Shown: positions 37,534-46,658 of the stretch, one piece after another
How positions within the stretch are numbered: the stretch's first letter is position 1
How the letters are laid out: each line of letters begins with the position of its first letter
Assembly (NCBI GenBank): GCA_038243995.1
Contig: JBBRTV010000023.1
Location: 1 to 64,000, forward strand
Length of the DNA: 64,000 bases
Reading direction: 5' to 3'
DNA from: Scleromatobacter sp038243995
GTDB taxonomy: Bacteria; Pseudomonadota; Gammaproteobacteria; Burkholderiales; Burkholderiaceae_C
Notes under the pieces: generated by a model
What the model saw: only the letters and a program-made list of their open reading frames with translations
Database searches by the model: none
Told to the model about the DNA's origin: nothing
Position numbers and translations under genes: made by a program

Positions 37534-38829
37534 ATGTGGAAGAACTGGTCGGGAACCGTGGCGTGCCCGGACACCCCCGTCGCCACCCCGGCGAGCGCCG
37601 CCGAGCTGGCCGACACCTTGCGCGACGCGGCACGCGACGGCCGGCCGGTGCGCATGGTCGGCGGCGGCCATTCGTTCAGCCCCGTGGTGGCGACCGACGG
37701 CATCATCGTGTCGCTCGACCGGCTGCAAGGCGTCGTCGACCTCGACGCCGGATCTCGCATCGCACGCGTGCGGGCGGGAACGCGCCTGTGGGCCGTGGGC
37801 GATGCGCTGGCGGCGCGCGGCCTGGCAATGGAGAACCTGGGCGACATCAACGTGCAGTCGATCGCCGGGGCCACCAGCACCGGCACCCACGGCACCGGCA
37901 TCGCGTTCGGCAACATCGCCACGCAGATCGCGGCGCTGAAGTTCCTGTGCGCGGACGGCAGCGAGATCGCCGCCTCCGCGACCGAGAACCCGGCGCTGTT
38001 CGAAGGCGGCCGGATCGCCCTCGGCAGCCTGGGCGTGCTGACCGAGATCAGCCTGCGGCTGGTGCCGTCGTTCCGGCTGCGGCTCGAGCGCGGCAAGATG
38101 GACCTGGACGACTGCCTCGCGCAGGCCGACGACCTCGTCGCGCGCCACCGCAACTTCGAGTTCTACTGGTTGCCCCACACCGATGCCGTGCTGACCAAGG
38201 CCTGGAACCTCACGGAGGCCCCGGTCGACGAGCAGGGCTTCGGCCGCTGGGTCAGCGACGTCCTGCTGGAGAACAAGGCCTTCGGCGTCCTGTGCGACCT
38301 GGGCAAGGCGGTGCCTTCGCTGTGCCCCGCCATCAGCCGCTTCTGCGCCGCGCTGCTGTCGCGCAGCGAGCAGGTGGATGCCAGCCACTCGATGTTGTCC
38401 ACCGTGCGCGAAGTGCGCTTCAACGAGATGGAATGGTCGCTGCCGGCCGCGCACGGGGCAGACGCGTTGCGCGAGATCCGCGCCCTGATCGCGCGGCGCG
38501 AGTTCCCGCTCATGTTCCCGCTCGAGTACCGCTGGGTGCGCGGCGACGACATCTGGCTGAGCCCGAACTACGGGCGCGACAGCGTGCACATCTCCGTGCA
38601 CCAGTACCGCGGCATGCCGTTCGAACGCTACTTCGACGCGGTGCAGGCCATCTGCCTGAACCACGGCGGCCGGCCCCACTGGGGCAAGGTGCACTCGCTG
38701 ACGGCGCGCCAGCTTGCGCCGCTCTACCCGCGCTGGGACGATTTCATGGCGCTGCGCGAGCGCATGGATCCGGCGGGCCGCTTCCTGACGCCCTACCTGC
38801 GCGCGCTGTTCGGGATCGGGCAAGGGTAG
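37534..38829 (+). CDS. FAD-linked D-arabinono-1,4-lactone oxidase-type oxidoreductase
   Basis: A 431-residue flavoprotein of the VAO family. The FAD domain has VRMVGGGHSFSPV, in which the His is the usual covalent FAD attachment site in this family, and the pyrophosphate-binding segment GATSTGTHGTG. The C-terminal ALO domain includes SVHISVHQYRG and RPHWGKVHSL. Relatives oxidise aldonolactones such as L-gulono- or D-arabinono-lactone and also alditols; the true substrate is open. It is the last gene of the TetR operon. Confidence 0.85.
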   Translation: MWKNWSGTVACPDTPVATPASAAELADTLRDAARDGRPVRMVGGGHSFSPVVATDGIIVSLDRLQGVVDLDAGSRIARVRAGTRLWAVGDALAARGLAMENLGDINVQSIAGATSTGTHGTGIAFGNIATQIAALKFLCADGSEIAASATENPALFEGGRIALGSLGVLTEISLRLVPSFRLRLERGKMDLDDCLAQADDLVARHRNFEFYWLPHTDAVLTKAWNLTEAPVDEQGFGRWVSDVLLENKAFGVLCDLGKAVPSLCPAISRFCAALLSRSEQVDASHSMLSTVREVRFNEMEWSLPAAHGADALREIRALIARREFPLMFPLEYRWVRGDDIWLSPNYGRDSVHISVHQYRGMPFERYFDAVQAICLNHGGRPHWGKVHSLTARQLAPLYPRWDDFMALRERMDPAGRFLTPYLRALFGIGQG

Positions 38830-38978
38830 GTCTCCCACCGGCCCTGAAATGGGGCCGATCGCCGCTTCCGCAAGGGCCGGATCGCGCGCAATCGTCGTCG
38901 GAAGATGCGAGAGAACGCGGAAATCCGCGGACTTTCCCACGCTCCTAGAATGCTGCGCCTACCCTCCAAAGGACGTTC

Positions 38979-41900
38979 ATGAGCGGGCTTATCCGCATCC
39001 GCGGCGCGCGGCAGCACAACCTGAAGAACATCGACCTCGACATCCGCACCGGTGAACTCACCGTGGTGACGGGGCCGAGCGGGTCGGGCAAGTCCAGCCT
39101 GGTGTTCGACACCCTGTATGCGGAAGGCCAGCGGCGCTACGTCGAGACCTTCTCTGCCTACGCACGGCAGTTCCTCGACCGCATGGATCGGCCGGCGGTC
39201 GACCATGTCGAGGGCGTGCCGCCCGCGATCGCCATCGACCAGACCAACCCGGTGCGCAGCTCGCGCTCGACGGTCGGCACCATGACCGAGCTCAACGACC
39301 ACCTGAAGCTGCTCTTCGGCCGCGCCGCCGCGCTGTTCGACCGCGTCACCGCGCTGCCGGTGCGCCACGACACGGCCGACACGATCTACATCGATCTCTG
39401 CCGACGCGCGCAGGAGCAGGGCGACCCGCGCGTCGCGCTCACGTTCCCGGTCGAGCTGCCTGCCAACACGACCGCCGAGGAAGTCACGCTGTGGCTGTCC
39501 ACGAGCGGCTTCACGCGCATCCAGGGCGAGCGCACGGTCAGCGACGAGAACGGCGAGCGCAAGCTGCTCGATGTCGTCGCCGATCGCTTCCGCGTCAACA
39601 CGGTGGAGAAAGTGCGCGTCGTCGAGGCGATCGAGCTCGCCCTCAAGCGCGGCCAGGGGCGCCTGAACGCCGACGTGCTGCCCGAGAGCGGCGAGACCGT
39701 CGACCCCGGCATCCGCTGGCGCTGGTCGACCGGCCTGCACTGCCCCGAGAGCGACCTGCGCTATGCCGATCCGCAGCCGGCGCTGTTTTCGTTCAACTCC
39801 GCCTTCGGCGCCTGCGAGACCTGTCGCGGCTTCGGTCGCGTGATCGGCGTCGACTGGGGCCTGGTGATCCCCGACGAGAAGAAGACGCTGCGCAACGGCG
39901 CCGTCAAGACGATCCAGACCCCGGCCTGGAAAGAGCAGCAGGACGACCTGATGAAATACGCCGGCGACGCCGGCATCCCGCGCGACACGGCCTGGAACAT
40001 GCTGTCCGAGGCCCAGCGCAAGTGGGTCATCGAGGGCTCGCCGTCGTGGAACGGCAACTGGAACAAGCAGTGGTACGGCATCAAGCGCTTCTTCGAGTAC
40101 CTCGAATCGAAGGCCTACAAGATGCACATCCGCGTGCTCTTGTCGAAGTACCGCAGCTACACGAAGTGCCCTGCCTGCGACGGCGCCCGCCTGAAGCTCG
40201 AGGCGCAGTTGTGGCGCATCGGCACCAAGGCGCAGGCCGACAGCGTGCTGCCGCCCGGCAAGCGCCACCTGCCGCGCGGGGTCGACTGGACGCGCGCGCA
40301 GCTCGAGGCGCTTCCGGGCCTGGGCCTGCACGACATGATGCTGTTGTCGATCGACCGCCTCCGCCGGTTCTTCGACGTGCAGGAGACGCCCGCCGACCTG
40401 CCCGACGAGGCGCTCAAGCTGCTGCTCGACGAGATCCGCACGCGCCTGCGCTACCTCAACGACGTCGGCATCGGCTACCTCACGCTCGATCGCCAGAGCC
40501 GCACGCTGTCGGGCGGCGAGGTGCAGCGCATCAACCTGACCACGGCGCTCGGCACCTCCCTCGTCAACACGCTGTTCGTGCTCGACGAGCCGTCCATCGG
40601 CCTGCATCCGCGCGACATGCACCGCATCGTCGAGGCCATGCAACGCCTGCGCGATGCGGGCAACACGCTGGTGGTCGTCGAGCACGACCCGGCGGTGATG
40701 CTGGCCGCCGACCGCCTGATCGACATGGGCCCCGGCCCGGGCGAGCGCGGCGGCCAGATCGTGTTCGACGGCGACCCCGACGCCGCCCGCCTGGCCGACA
40801 CGCTCACCGGCGCCTATCTCGGCGCCCGCAAGCAGGTCGGCATGGGCATCCGCCGCGCGGTGGTCGACGCGACACCGCGGCTGATCGTGCAGGGCGCGCG
40901 CGAGCACAACCTGCGCGACATCACGGTCGAGTTCCCGCTCGGGCGCCTCGTCGTCGTCACCGGCGTCAGCGGCTCGGGCAAGAGCACGCTGATGCAGGAC
41001 GTCCTCTATCCGGCGCTGGCACGCCATTTCGGCAAGCCCACCGATACGCCCGGCACGCACGCTGCGCTGCTCGGCGCCGACTGGCTCTCGGAGGCCGTGT
41101 TCGTCGACCAGAGCCCGATCGGCAAGACCGCGCGCTCGAATCCCGCGAGCTATGTCGGTGCCTTCGACGAGATCCGCAAGCTGTTCGCGACGACGCCGGT
41201 GGCGCTCGAACGCAACTACGGCGCCGGCATGTTCAGCTTCAACGCCGGCGACGGTCGCTGCCCGACCTGCGGTGGCTCGGGCTTCGAGCATGTCGAGATG
41301 CAGTTCCTCAGCGACGTCTACCTGCGCTGCCCCGACTGCGACGGCCGGCGCTTCCGCGCCGAGATGCTGGACGCCCACCTGGTGCGGCGCGACCGCCAGC
41401 TCTCGATCGCCGACACGCTCGACCTCACGGTGAGCGAAGCGGTGCGGCTGTTCGCCGAAGACCGCGAGGTCATCCGCCGGCTGCAACCCATCGTCGACGT
41501 CGGCCTCGACTACGTGAAGCTGGGCCAGCCGGTGCCCACGCTCTCGGGCGGAGAGGCGCAGCGCCTCAAGCTCGCGGGCTTCCTCGCCGAGGCCGCGCAA
41601 GGGCCGGCGCAGGCGGCCGCGAAGAAGGGCACGCTGTTCCTGTTCGACGAGCCGACCACCGGCCTGCACTTCGACGACATCGCCAAGCTGATGCGCTCGT
41701 TGCGCCGCCTGCTCGAGGCCGGCCACTCGCTCATCATCATCGAGCACAACCTCGACGTGATCCGTTCGGCTGACTGGCTGATCGACCTCGGGCCCGAAGG
41801 CGGCGAGGCCGGCGGCGAGCTCGTGGGCGTCGGCACGCCCGAAGACCTGAAGGCCAACACGCGCTCCCACACGGGGCGCGCGCTGCGCGACTACGAGAAC

Positions 41901-44759
41901 GCGCTGGGCCTCGAGCGCTACGTCGCGTCGGACGTGCTCCGCGAGAAGGAGGCGCGCTACGCCGCCGTCGAAGACGCGCGTTTCCGCAGCGAGGGCGTGC
42001 GCGACGACAGCAAGGACGGGCCGAGCCTGCAATCGCTCGTGAAGGGGCGCCGCCGATCGACGGCGAGCAGCGTCGACGACCAGTCCATCCGCATCGTCAA
42101 TGCGCGCGAGCACAACCTGAAGTCGGTCGACGTCAGCATCCCGCGCGGCAAGTTCACGGTCGTCACCGGCGTGTCGGGCTCGGGCAAGAGCACGCTGGCG
42201 TTCGACATCCTGTTCAACGAGGGCCAGCGGCGCTATCTCGAGTCGCTCAACGCCTACGCGCGCAGCATCGTGCAGCCCGCGGGCCGGCCCGAGGTCGATG
42301 CGGTGTACGGTATCCCGCCAACGGTCGCGATCGAACAGCGCCTGTCGCGCGGCGGCCGCAAGAGCACCGTCGCCACGACGACCGAGGTGTGGCACTTCCT
42401 GCGCCTGCTGTGGGTGAAGCTGGGCATCCAGCACTGCATCCACGACGGCAGCCCCGTCCGGCCGCAGAGCGTCGAGAGCATCGCCGCGCAGCTGCTGCGC
42501 GATCATCGCGGCCAGCACGTCGGGCTGCTCGCGCCGCTGGTCGTCAACCGCAAGGGCCTCTACACCGATCTCGCGAAGTGGGCCAAGGCGCGCGGGCACT
42601 CGCACTTGCGCGTCGACGGCGAGTTCGTCAAGGTCGACCCGTGGCCGCGGCTCGATCGCTTCAAGGAACATACGCTGGAGTTGCCGGTCGGCGACCTGGT
42701 CGTCTCGCCCGCCAACGAGGCCGAGCTGCGTGCGCTGCTCGCCAGGGCGCTCGACCAGGGCAAGGGCGTGATGCACCTGCTCACGCCGCTGGACGGGCTG
42801 CACGCGGCGATGGAGCTCGGGCATTCCACTTTCGGCATCGGCACGGTGAAGGTGTTTTCCACCAAGCGCGCCTGCCCGACCTGCGGCACCAGCTACCCCG
42901 AACCCGATCCGCGCATGTTCTCGTACAACAGCAAGCACGGCTGGTGCCCCGGCTGCGTCGGCACCGGTCTCGCGCTGACGCGCGACCAGCGCAAGGCGTT
43001 CGACGATTCCGTGCTCGACGAGAACGAACGCGGACGCGAGCAGGCCTTCATCTCGAAGGAGCCCGATGCCGAGGAACTGGAAGACGCGGCCTGCCCCGAC
43101 TGCCACGGCGCACGCCTCGCGCCCGCGCCGCGCGCGATCCGCTTCGAGGACCAGGTCATCACCGACGTTGCGCAGTGGGCGGTGTCGGACGTGCGCAAGT
43201 GGGTCGAGGCGCTGCAGTTGTCCGGCCGCGACGCGGAAGTCGCGCGCGACGTGGTCAGCGAGATCCGCAGCCGCCTCGTGTTCCTGGAAGACGTGGGCCT
43301 GAACTACCTGACGCTCGATCGCGCCGCGCCGACGCTCTCGGGCGGCGAGGCGCAGCGCATCCGCCTGGCGGCGCAGCTCGGCAGCAACCTGCAGGGCGTC
43401 TGCTACGTGCTCGACGAGCCGACCATCGGCCTGCACCCGCGCGACAACAAGATCCTGCTGGACGCGCTCGCGCGCCTCGGCTCGCAGGGCAACACGCTGG
43501 TCGTCGTCGAGCACGACGAAGACACGATCCGCCGTGCCGATCACCTGATCGACATCGGTCCCGGCGCCGGCAAGCGCGGCGGCCAGCTGGTCGCGCAAGG
43601 TACGGCGGCCGATTTGTCGGCCGTGCCCGAATCGGTCACGGGCCGCTGCCTGGCGCATCCGCAGACGCACCCGATGCAGCCGCGGCGCGAGGTCGCGTTC
43701 GCGGCCGACGACGCCGGCGCCAGCACGCACGTGACCATCATCGGCGCGAAGCTGCACAACCTGCAGGGGATGCCGGTGCGCGTGCCGCTGCGTCGTCTCG
43801 TCGCCGTGACCGGCGTCAGCGGCTCCGGCAAGAGCACGATCGCGCGCGACGTGCTGCTCGCCAGCGTCGCCACCCTGGTGCAGAACCGCGGCCAGGCCGA
43901 GCCGATCGGCTGCGAATCGGTCGAGGGCTGGCACATCATCGATCGCGTGCTGGAGGTCGACCAGACGCCGATCGGCAAGACGCCGCGCTCCTGCCCGGCG
44001 ACCTACATCGGCTTCTGGGACGCGATCCGCAAGCTGTTCGCCGAGACGCTGGAGGCCAAGGCGCGCGGCTACGCGGCCGGGCGCTTCAGCTTCAACACCG
44101 GTGGCCAGAACGGCGGCCGCTGCCCGGGCTGCGAGGGCCAGGGCGTGCGCACGATCGAGATGAGCTTCCTGCCCGACGTGAAGGTGGGTTGCGACCTTTG
44201 CCACGGGGCGCGCTTCAATCCGGCCACGCTGGCCGTCACCTGGCGCGGCAAGAGCATCGGCGACGTGTTGCAGATGGAGGTCGACGAGGCCGTCGAATTC
44301 TTCGCCAGCATGCCGTCCATCGCCCACCCGCTGCAGCTGTTGCAGGACGTCGGCCTGGGCTACCTGACGCTGGGTCAGCCGAGTCCGACGCTCTCCGGCG
44401 GCGAGGCGCAGCGCATCAAGCTCGTCACCGAGCTCAGCAAGGTGCGCGACGAGGTCGGCCGGCGCGGCCAGAGGGCGCCGCACACGCTCTACGTGCTCGA
44501 CGAACCGACCGTCGGCCTGCACATGGCCGACGTGTCGAGGCTCATCAAGGTGCTGCACCGCCTGACCGACGGCGGCCACAGCGTCGTCGTGATCGAGCAC
44601 GACCTCGACGTCGTCGCCGAGGCCGACTGGGTGATCGACATGGGGCCCGAAGGCGGTGGCGAGGGCGGCCGGGTCGTCGCCGAGGGGACGCCCGAGCACC
44701 TGGTGGCGAAGCGGACGCACACGGGGATCGCGCTCGGGCCGGTGCTGGCGCGCAAGTAG
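38979..44759 (+). CDS. uvrA: tandem-duplicated UvrA excinuclease subunit
   Basis: One open frame of 1926 residues carries two complete UvrA-like halves; ordinary UvrA is about 940. Walker A motifs are near 30 (GPSGSGKSS), 662, 1063 and 1612 (GVSGSGKST); ABC signatures are near 510 (LSGGEVQRINL), 854, 1453 and 1805 (LSGGEAQR). A linker of low similarity lies around 970-1040. Copy 2 keeps the N-terminal zinc site (QHCIHDG...CPTCG), while copy 1 lacks its first Cys pair. Both copies have the C-terminal zinc finger (CPTCGGSGFE...CPDCDG; CPGCEGQGVR...CDLCHG). UvrA finds DNA lesions for nucleotide excision repair; this form would fold the normal dimer into one chain, or be a second UvrA of special role. 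No LexA box was found upstream. Confidence 0.92.
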   Translation: MSGLIRIRGARQHNLKNIDLDIRTGELTVVTGPSGSGKSSLVFDTLYAEGQRRYVETFSAYARQFLDRMDRPAVDHVEGVPPAIAIDQTNPVRSSRSTVGTMTELNDHLKLLFGRAAALFDRVTALPVRHDTADTIYIDLCRRAQEQGDPRVALTFPVELPANTTAEEVTLWLSTSGFTRIQGERTVSDENGERKLLDVVADRFRVNTVEKVRVVEAIELALKRGQGRLNADVLPESGETVDPGIRWRWSTGLHCPESDLRYADPQPALFSFNSAFGACETCRGFGRVIGVDWGLVIPDEKKTLRNGAVKTIQTPAWKEQQDDLMKYAGDAGIPRDTAWNMLSEAQRKWVIEGSPSWNGNWNKQWYGIKRFFEYLESKAYKMHIRVLLSKYRSYTKCPACDGARLKLEAQLWRIGTKAQADSVLPPGKRHLPRGVDWTRAQLEALPGLGLHDMMLLSIDRLRRFFDVQETPADLPDEALKLLLDEIRTRLRYLNDVGIGYLTLDRQSRTLSGGEVQRINLTTALGTSLVNTLFVLDEPSIGLHPRDMHRIVEAMQRLRDAGNTLVVVEHDPAVMLAADRLIDMGPGPGERGGQIVFDGDPDAARLADTLTGAYLGARKQVGMGIRRAVVDATPRLIVQGAREHNLRDITVEFPLGRLVVVTGVSGSGKSTLMQDVLYPALARHFGKPTDTPGTHAALLGADWLSEAVFVDQSPIGKTARSNPASYVGAFDEIRKLFATTPVALERNYGAGMFSFNAGDGRCPTCGGSGFEHVEMQFLSDVYLRCPDCDGRRFRAEMLDAHLVRRDRQLSIADTLDLTVSEAVRLFAEDREVIRRLQPIVDVGLDYVKLGQPVPTLSGGEAQRLKLAGFLAEAAQGPAQAAAKKGTLFLFDEPTTGLHFDDIAKLMRSLRRLLEAGHSLIIIEHNLDVIRSADWLIDLGPEGGEAGGELVGVGTPEDLKANTRSHTGRALRDYENALGLERYVASDVLREKEARYAAVEDARFRSEGVRDDSKDGPSLQSLVKGRRRSTASSVDDQSIRIVNAREHNLKSVDVSIPRGKFTVVTGVSGSGKSTLAFDILFNEGQRRYLESLNAYARSIVQPAGRPEVDAVYGIPPTVAIEQRLSRGGRKSTVATTTEVWHFLRLLWVKLGIQHCIHDGSPVRPQSVESIAAQLLRDHRGQHVGLLAPLVVNRKGLYTDLAKWAKARGHSHLRVDGEFVKVDPWPRLDRFKEHTLELPVGDLVVSPANEAELRALLARALDQGKGVMHLLTPLDGLHAAMELGHSTFGIGTVKVFSTKRACPTCGTSYPEPDPRMFSYNSKHGWCPGCVGTGLALTRDQRKAFDDSVLDENERGREQAFISKEPDAEELEDAACPDCHGARLAPAPRAIRFEDQVITDVAQWAVSDVRKWVEALQLSGRDAEVARDVVSEIRSRLVFLEDVGLNYLTLDRAAPTLSGGEAQRIRLAAQLGSNLQGVCYVLDEPTIGLHPRDNKILLDALARLGSQGNTLVVVEHDEDTIRRADHLIDIGPGAGKRGGQLVAQGTAADLSAVPESVTGRCLAHPQTHPMQPRREVAFAADDAGASTHVTIIGAKLHNLQGMPVRVPLRRLVAVTGVSGSGKSTIARDVLLASVATLVQNRGQAEPIGCESVEGWHIIDRVLEVDQTPIGKTPRSCPATYIGFWDAIRKLFAETLEAKARGYAAGRFSFNTGGQNGGRCPGCEGQGVRTIEMSFLPDVKVGCDLCHGARFNPATLAVTWRGKSIGDVLQMEVDEAVEFFASMPSIAHPLQLLQDVGLGYLTLGQPSPTLSGGEAQRIKLVTELSKVRDEVGRRGQRAPHTLYVLDEPTVGLHMADVSRLIKVLHRLTDGGHSVVVIEHDLDVVAEADWVIDMGPEGGGEGGRVVAEGTPEHLVAKRTHTGIALGPVLARK

Positions 44760-44834
44760 GTGGGCGTCCCGGCGCCTTTCCTTCTTGCCCGCCGTTGCCT
44801 GCGCCGATTCCCTGGAAATCCATTGCGTCCTTCG

Positions 44835-45941
44835 ATGACCTCGCTTCCGGTTCCCGGCACGCCCCGCCTCCTCGCCGCCCGCCTCGAACGCACCGGCGAG
44901 GTGTTGCGCGAGCTGCTGCGCTCTTTGAAGCAGGCGCTGCCTATCGTCGCCGGCGTGGCGGGGCCGATCTTCATCGCCAGCCTGGCGCTGCTCGCATGGG
45001 CCGGGGTGCCGCCGATGAAGGCGGCGACGCTGCCGTGGCGCAGCGGGGCGCCGCTGTGGCTGGCGCAGGCCGTCCTCGCCGCGTGGCCGCTGTGGGCGTT
45101 GCGCGGGCGGCTGTTGCCGACGGCGTGGTGCGTGCAGCTGCGTTGCCTGCCGTTGACCGCACGCGACCTGTGGGCGTCCGACATGGCCGTCAGCGCGGTC
45201 GTCCTCGCGCCGCTCGCCGCGCTCTATGCCGTTTCTGTCACGGTGTTCGCGGTGCAGCGGCCCGCATGGTGGCTGCAGGCATGGCCGCTCTGCGTCCTGT
45301 CGCTCGGGGGGTCGTGGCTGGCCTCCTGCGGTCTGGGCGCGCTGGCGCTGGGCTGGCAGCGACGGGGCGTGTCCGTGCACGCGCGGCGCGTCACGCGCAT
45401 GCGCACGCCCGAGGAGTTGCTGGCGTCGCCTCCGCGCCTGTTCGCGGCGCTGCTGTGGAAGCCCTGGTGGCGCGGTGCGCTGGCGCCCGGCGGCCGCGCC
45501 GTCGTGGTCGGCATCGCGAGCACCGGCCTGATCGCCGGGGCGTGGGTGAGCGGGGCGTGGCCGGTTGTGCCGGGTGCCGCCTGGGCGCTGATGTTCTGTA
45601 TGTCGACCGTCGCGCTGACCGAACGCGTGCAGCGCGCGATGGAAGGGCACCTGGCCGGGCGCTCGCATTGGCTGGCCGCGCTGCCGACGACGACCCCATG
45701 GCGTGCGCAGTCGCGGCTGCTGATTTGTGCGCCGATGTGGATCGCGGGCGTGCTGGTGGTCGGGTTCGTGCTCGCCGTGCGCCCATGGCGCGCCGCGCCG
45801 CTGGCCTGCTTTGCCGCCGGGCTGTTCGCGACCCCCGCGGTGATGTCCGCCGTGCCGTCGGCGAACCGGGAGGCCCATGTCGGGCTGTGGGCGATCTGCG
45901 TCGGCGTGTTGACCGCGCTGGGGAGCGAGCTGTGGAACTGA
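44835..45941 (+). CDS. membrane protein, probable ABC transporter permease partner
   Basis: A 368-residue protein I do not recognise by family. It has about eight hydrophobic helices, among them GPIFIASLALLAWAGV, AVVLAPLAALYAVSVTVF and WALMFCMSTVALT. No signal peptide or known motif is evident. The next gene, an ABC ATPase, starts inside its last codons, so it is probably the membrane subunit of a two-gene ABC exporter. ATG at 44835 was preferred over GTG at 44760. Confidence 0.65.
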   Translation: MTSLPVPGTPRLLAARLERTGEVLRELLRSLKQALPIVAGVAGPIFIASLALLAWAGVPPMKAATLPWRSGAPLWLAQAVLAAWPLWALRGRLLPTAWCVQLRCLPLTARDLWASDMAVSAVVLAPLAALYAVSVTVFAVQRPAWWLQAWPLCVLSLGGSWLASCGLGALALGWQRRGVSVHARRVTRMRTPEELLASPPRLFAALLWKPWWRGALAPGGRAVVVGIASTGLIAGAWVSGAWPVVPGAAWALMFCMSTVALTERVQRAMEGHLAGRSHWLAALPTTTPWRAQSRLLICAPMWIAGVLVVGFVLAVRPWRAAPLACFAAGLFATPAVMSAVPSANREAHVGLWAICVGVLTALGSELWN

Positions 45942-46633
45942 ACAGGCCGGCGGGCGCGGGCTCCGCCGATGGAGCGGCCCCGGGTGCCGATGCGGCCCTG
46001 ACGCTGCGCATCTCGCGGCTCGTCTTCGCCTACGGCCAGCGCTGGCTGTTCGAAGGCTTCAATGCCGAGGCGGGCGCGGGCGTCACCTGGGTGCAGGGGG
46101 CGAACGGCAGCGGCAAGTCCACGCTGCTGCGGCTGCTGGCTGGCGCGATCTCGCCGCGCCACGGCAGTTTCGAGCTGGCGGGGCAACGCTACGCCGCCGG
46201 CGATCGCCTGGCGCCGCTCGCTTGGCGGCGGCAGACCTTCTGGTGCCTCAGCGATCCCCCGCCGACGCCCTGGTTGACGATCGCCGAATGCCTGGGCTTC
46301 GTCAGCGGCACCTATCCGGATGCGTCGGCGCAACGCCTGCGCGAACAGGTCGACGCGCTGGGCCTGGCGAAGGCGCTCGAGACGCCGCTGCGCGATGCCT
46401 CGCTCGGCCAGCAACGCAAGACTTTGCTGGCGCTGGCGCTCGCGCTGCCCGTGAAGCTGCTGCTGCTCGATGAGCCCTTCAACGCGCTCGACGCAGCCTC
46501 CGCGAAGCACCTCGCCGACACGCTCACGGCGCGCGCGGAGCAGGGCGGCCAGGTGATCCTGCTGACCAGCCACGTCGAGCCGCACGTGCCCGTGCGCGAC
46601 CACTGGCGCATCGACGCCCCGCCGGCGTCCTGA
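45932..46633 (+). CDS. ABC transporter ATP-binding protein with unusual signature
   Basis: A 233-residue ATPase: Walker A GANGSGKST, Walker B LLLLDEPFNALD and H-loop LLTSHVE. The signature motif is SLGQQRK rather than LSGGQ, a degenerate form seen in some CcmA-like or YxlF-like ATPases. GTG at 45932 overlaps the stop of the membrane gene and has a GGGGAG site upstream (45921-45926). The cargo is unknown. Confidence 0.8.
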   Translation: MELNRPAGAGSADGAAPGADAALTLRISRLVFAYGQRWLFEGFNAEAGAGVTWVQGANGSGKSTLLRLLAGAISPRHGSFELAGQRYAAGDRLAPLAWRRQTFWCLSDPPPTPWLTIAECLGFVSGTYPDASAQRLREQVDALGLAKALETPLRDASLGQQRKTLLALALALPVKLLLLDEPFNALDAASAKHLADTLTARAEQGGQVILLTSHVEPHVPVRDHWRIDAPPAS

Positions 46634-46658
46634 CGGTCGGGCGGGTACTTCGGGCGGT

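Noticed and set aside
38916..38929. CGCGGA-AA-TCCGCG palindrome upstream of uvrA as an SOS box
   Set aside because: It lacks the CTGT-N8-ACAG pattern of LexA sites; with this base composition a GC palindrome of that length is not strong evidence.
38793..45878. 2361-codon open frame antisense to uvrA
   Set aside because: Same GC artefact; the plus strand carries unmistakable UvrA motifs throughout.
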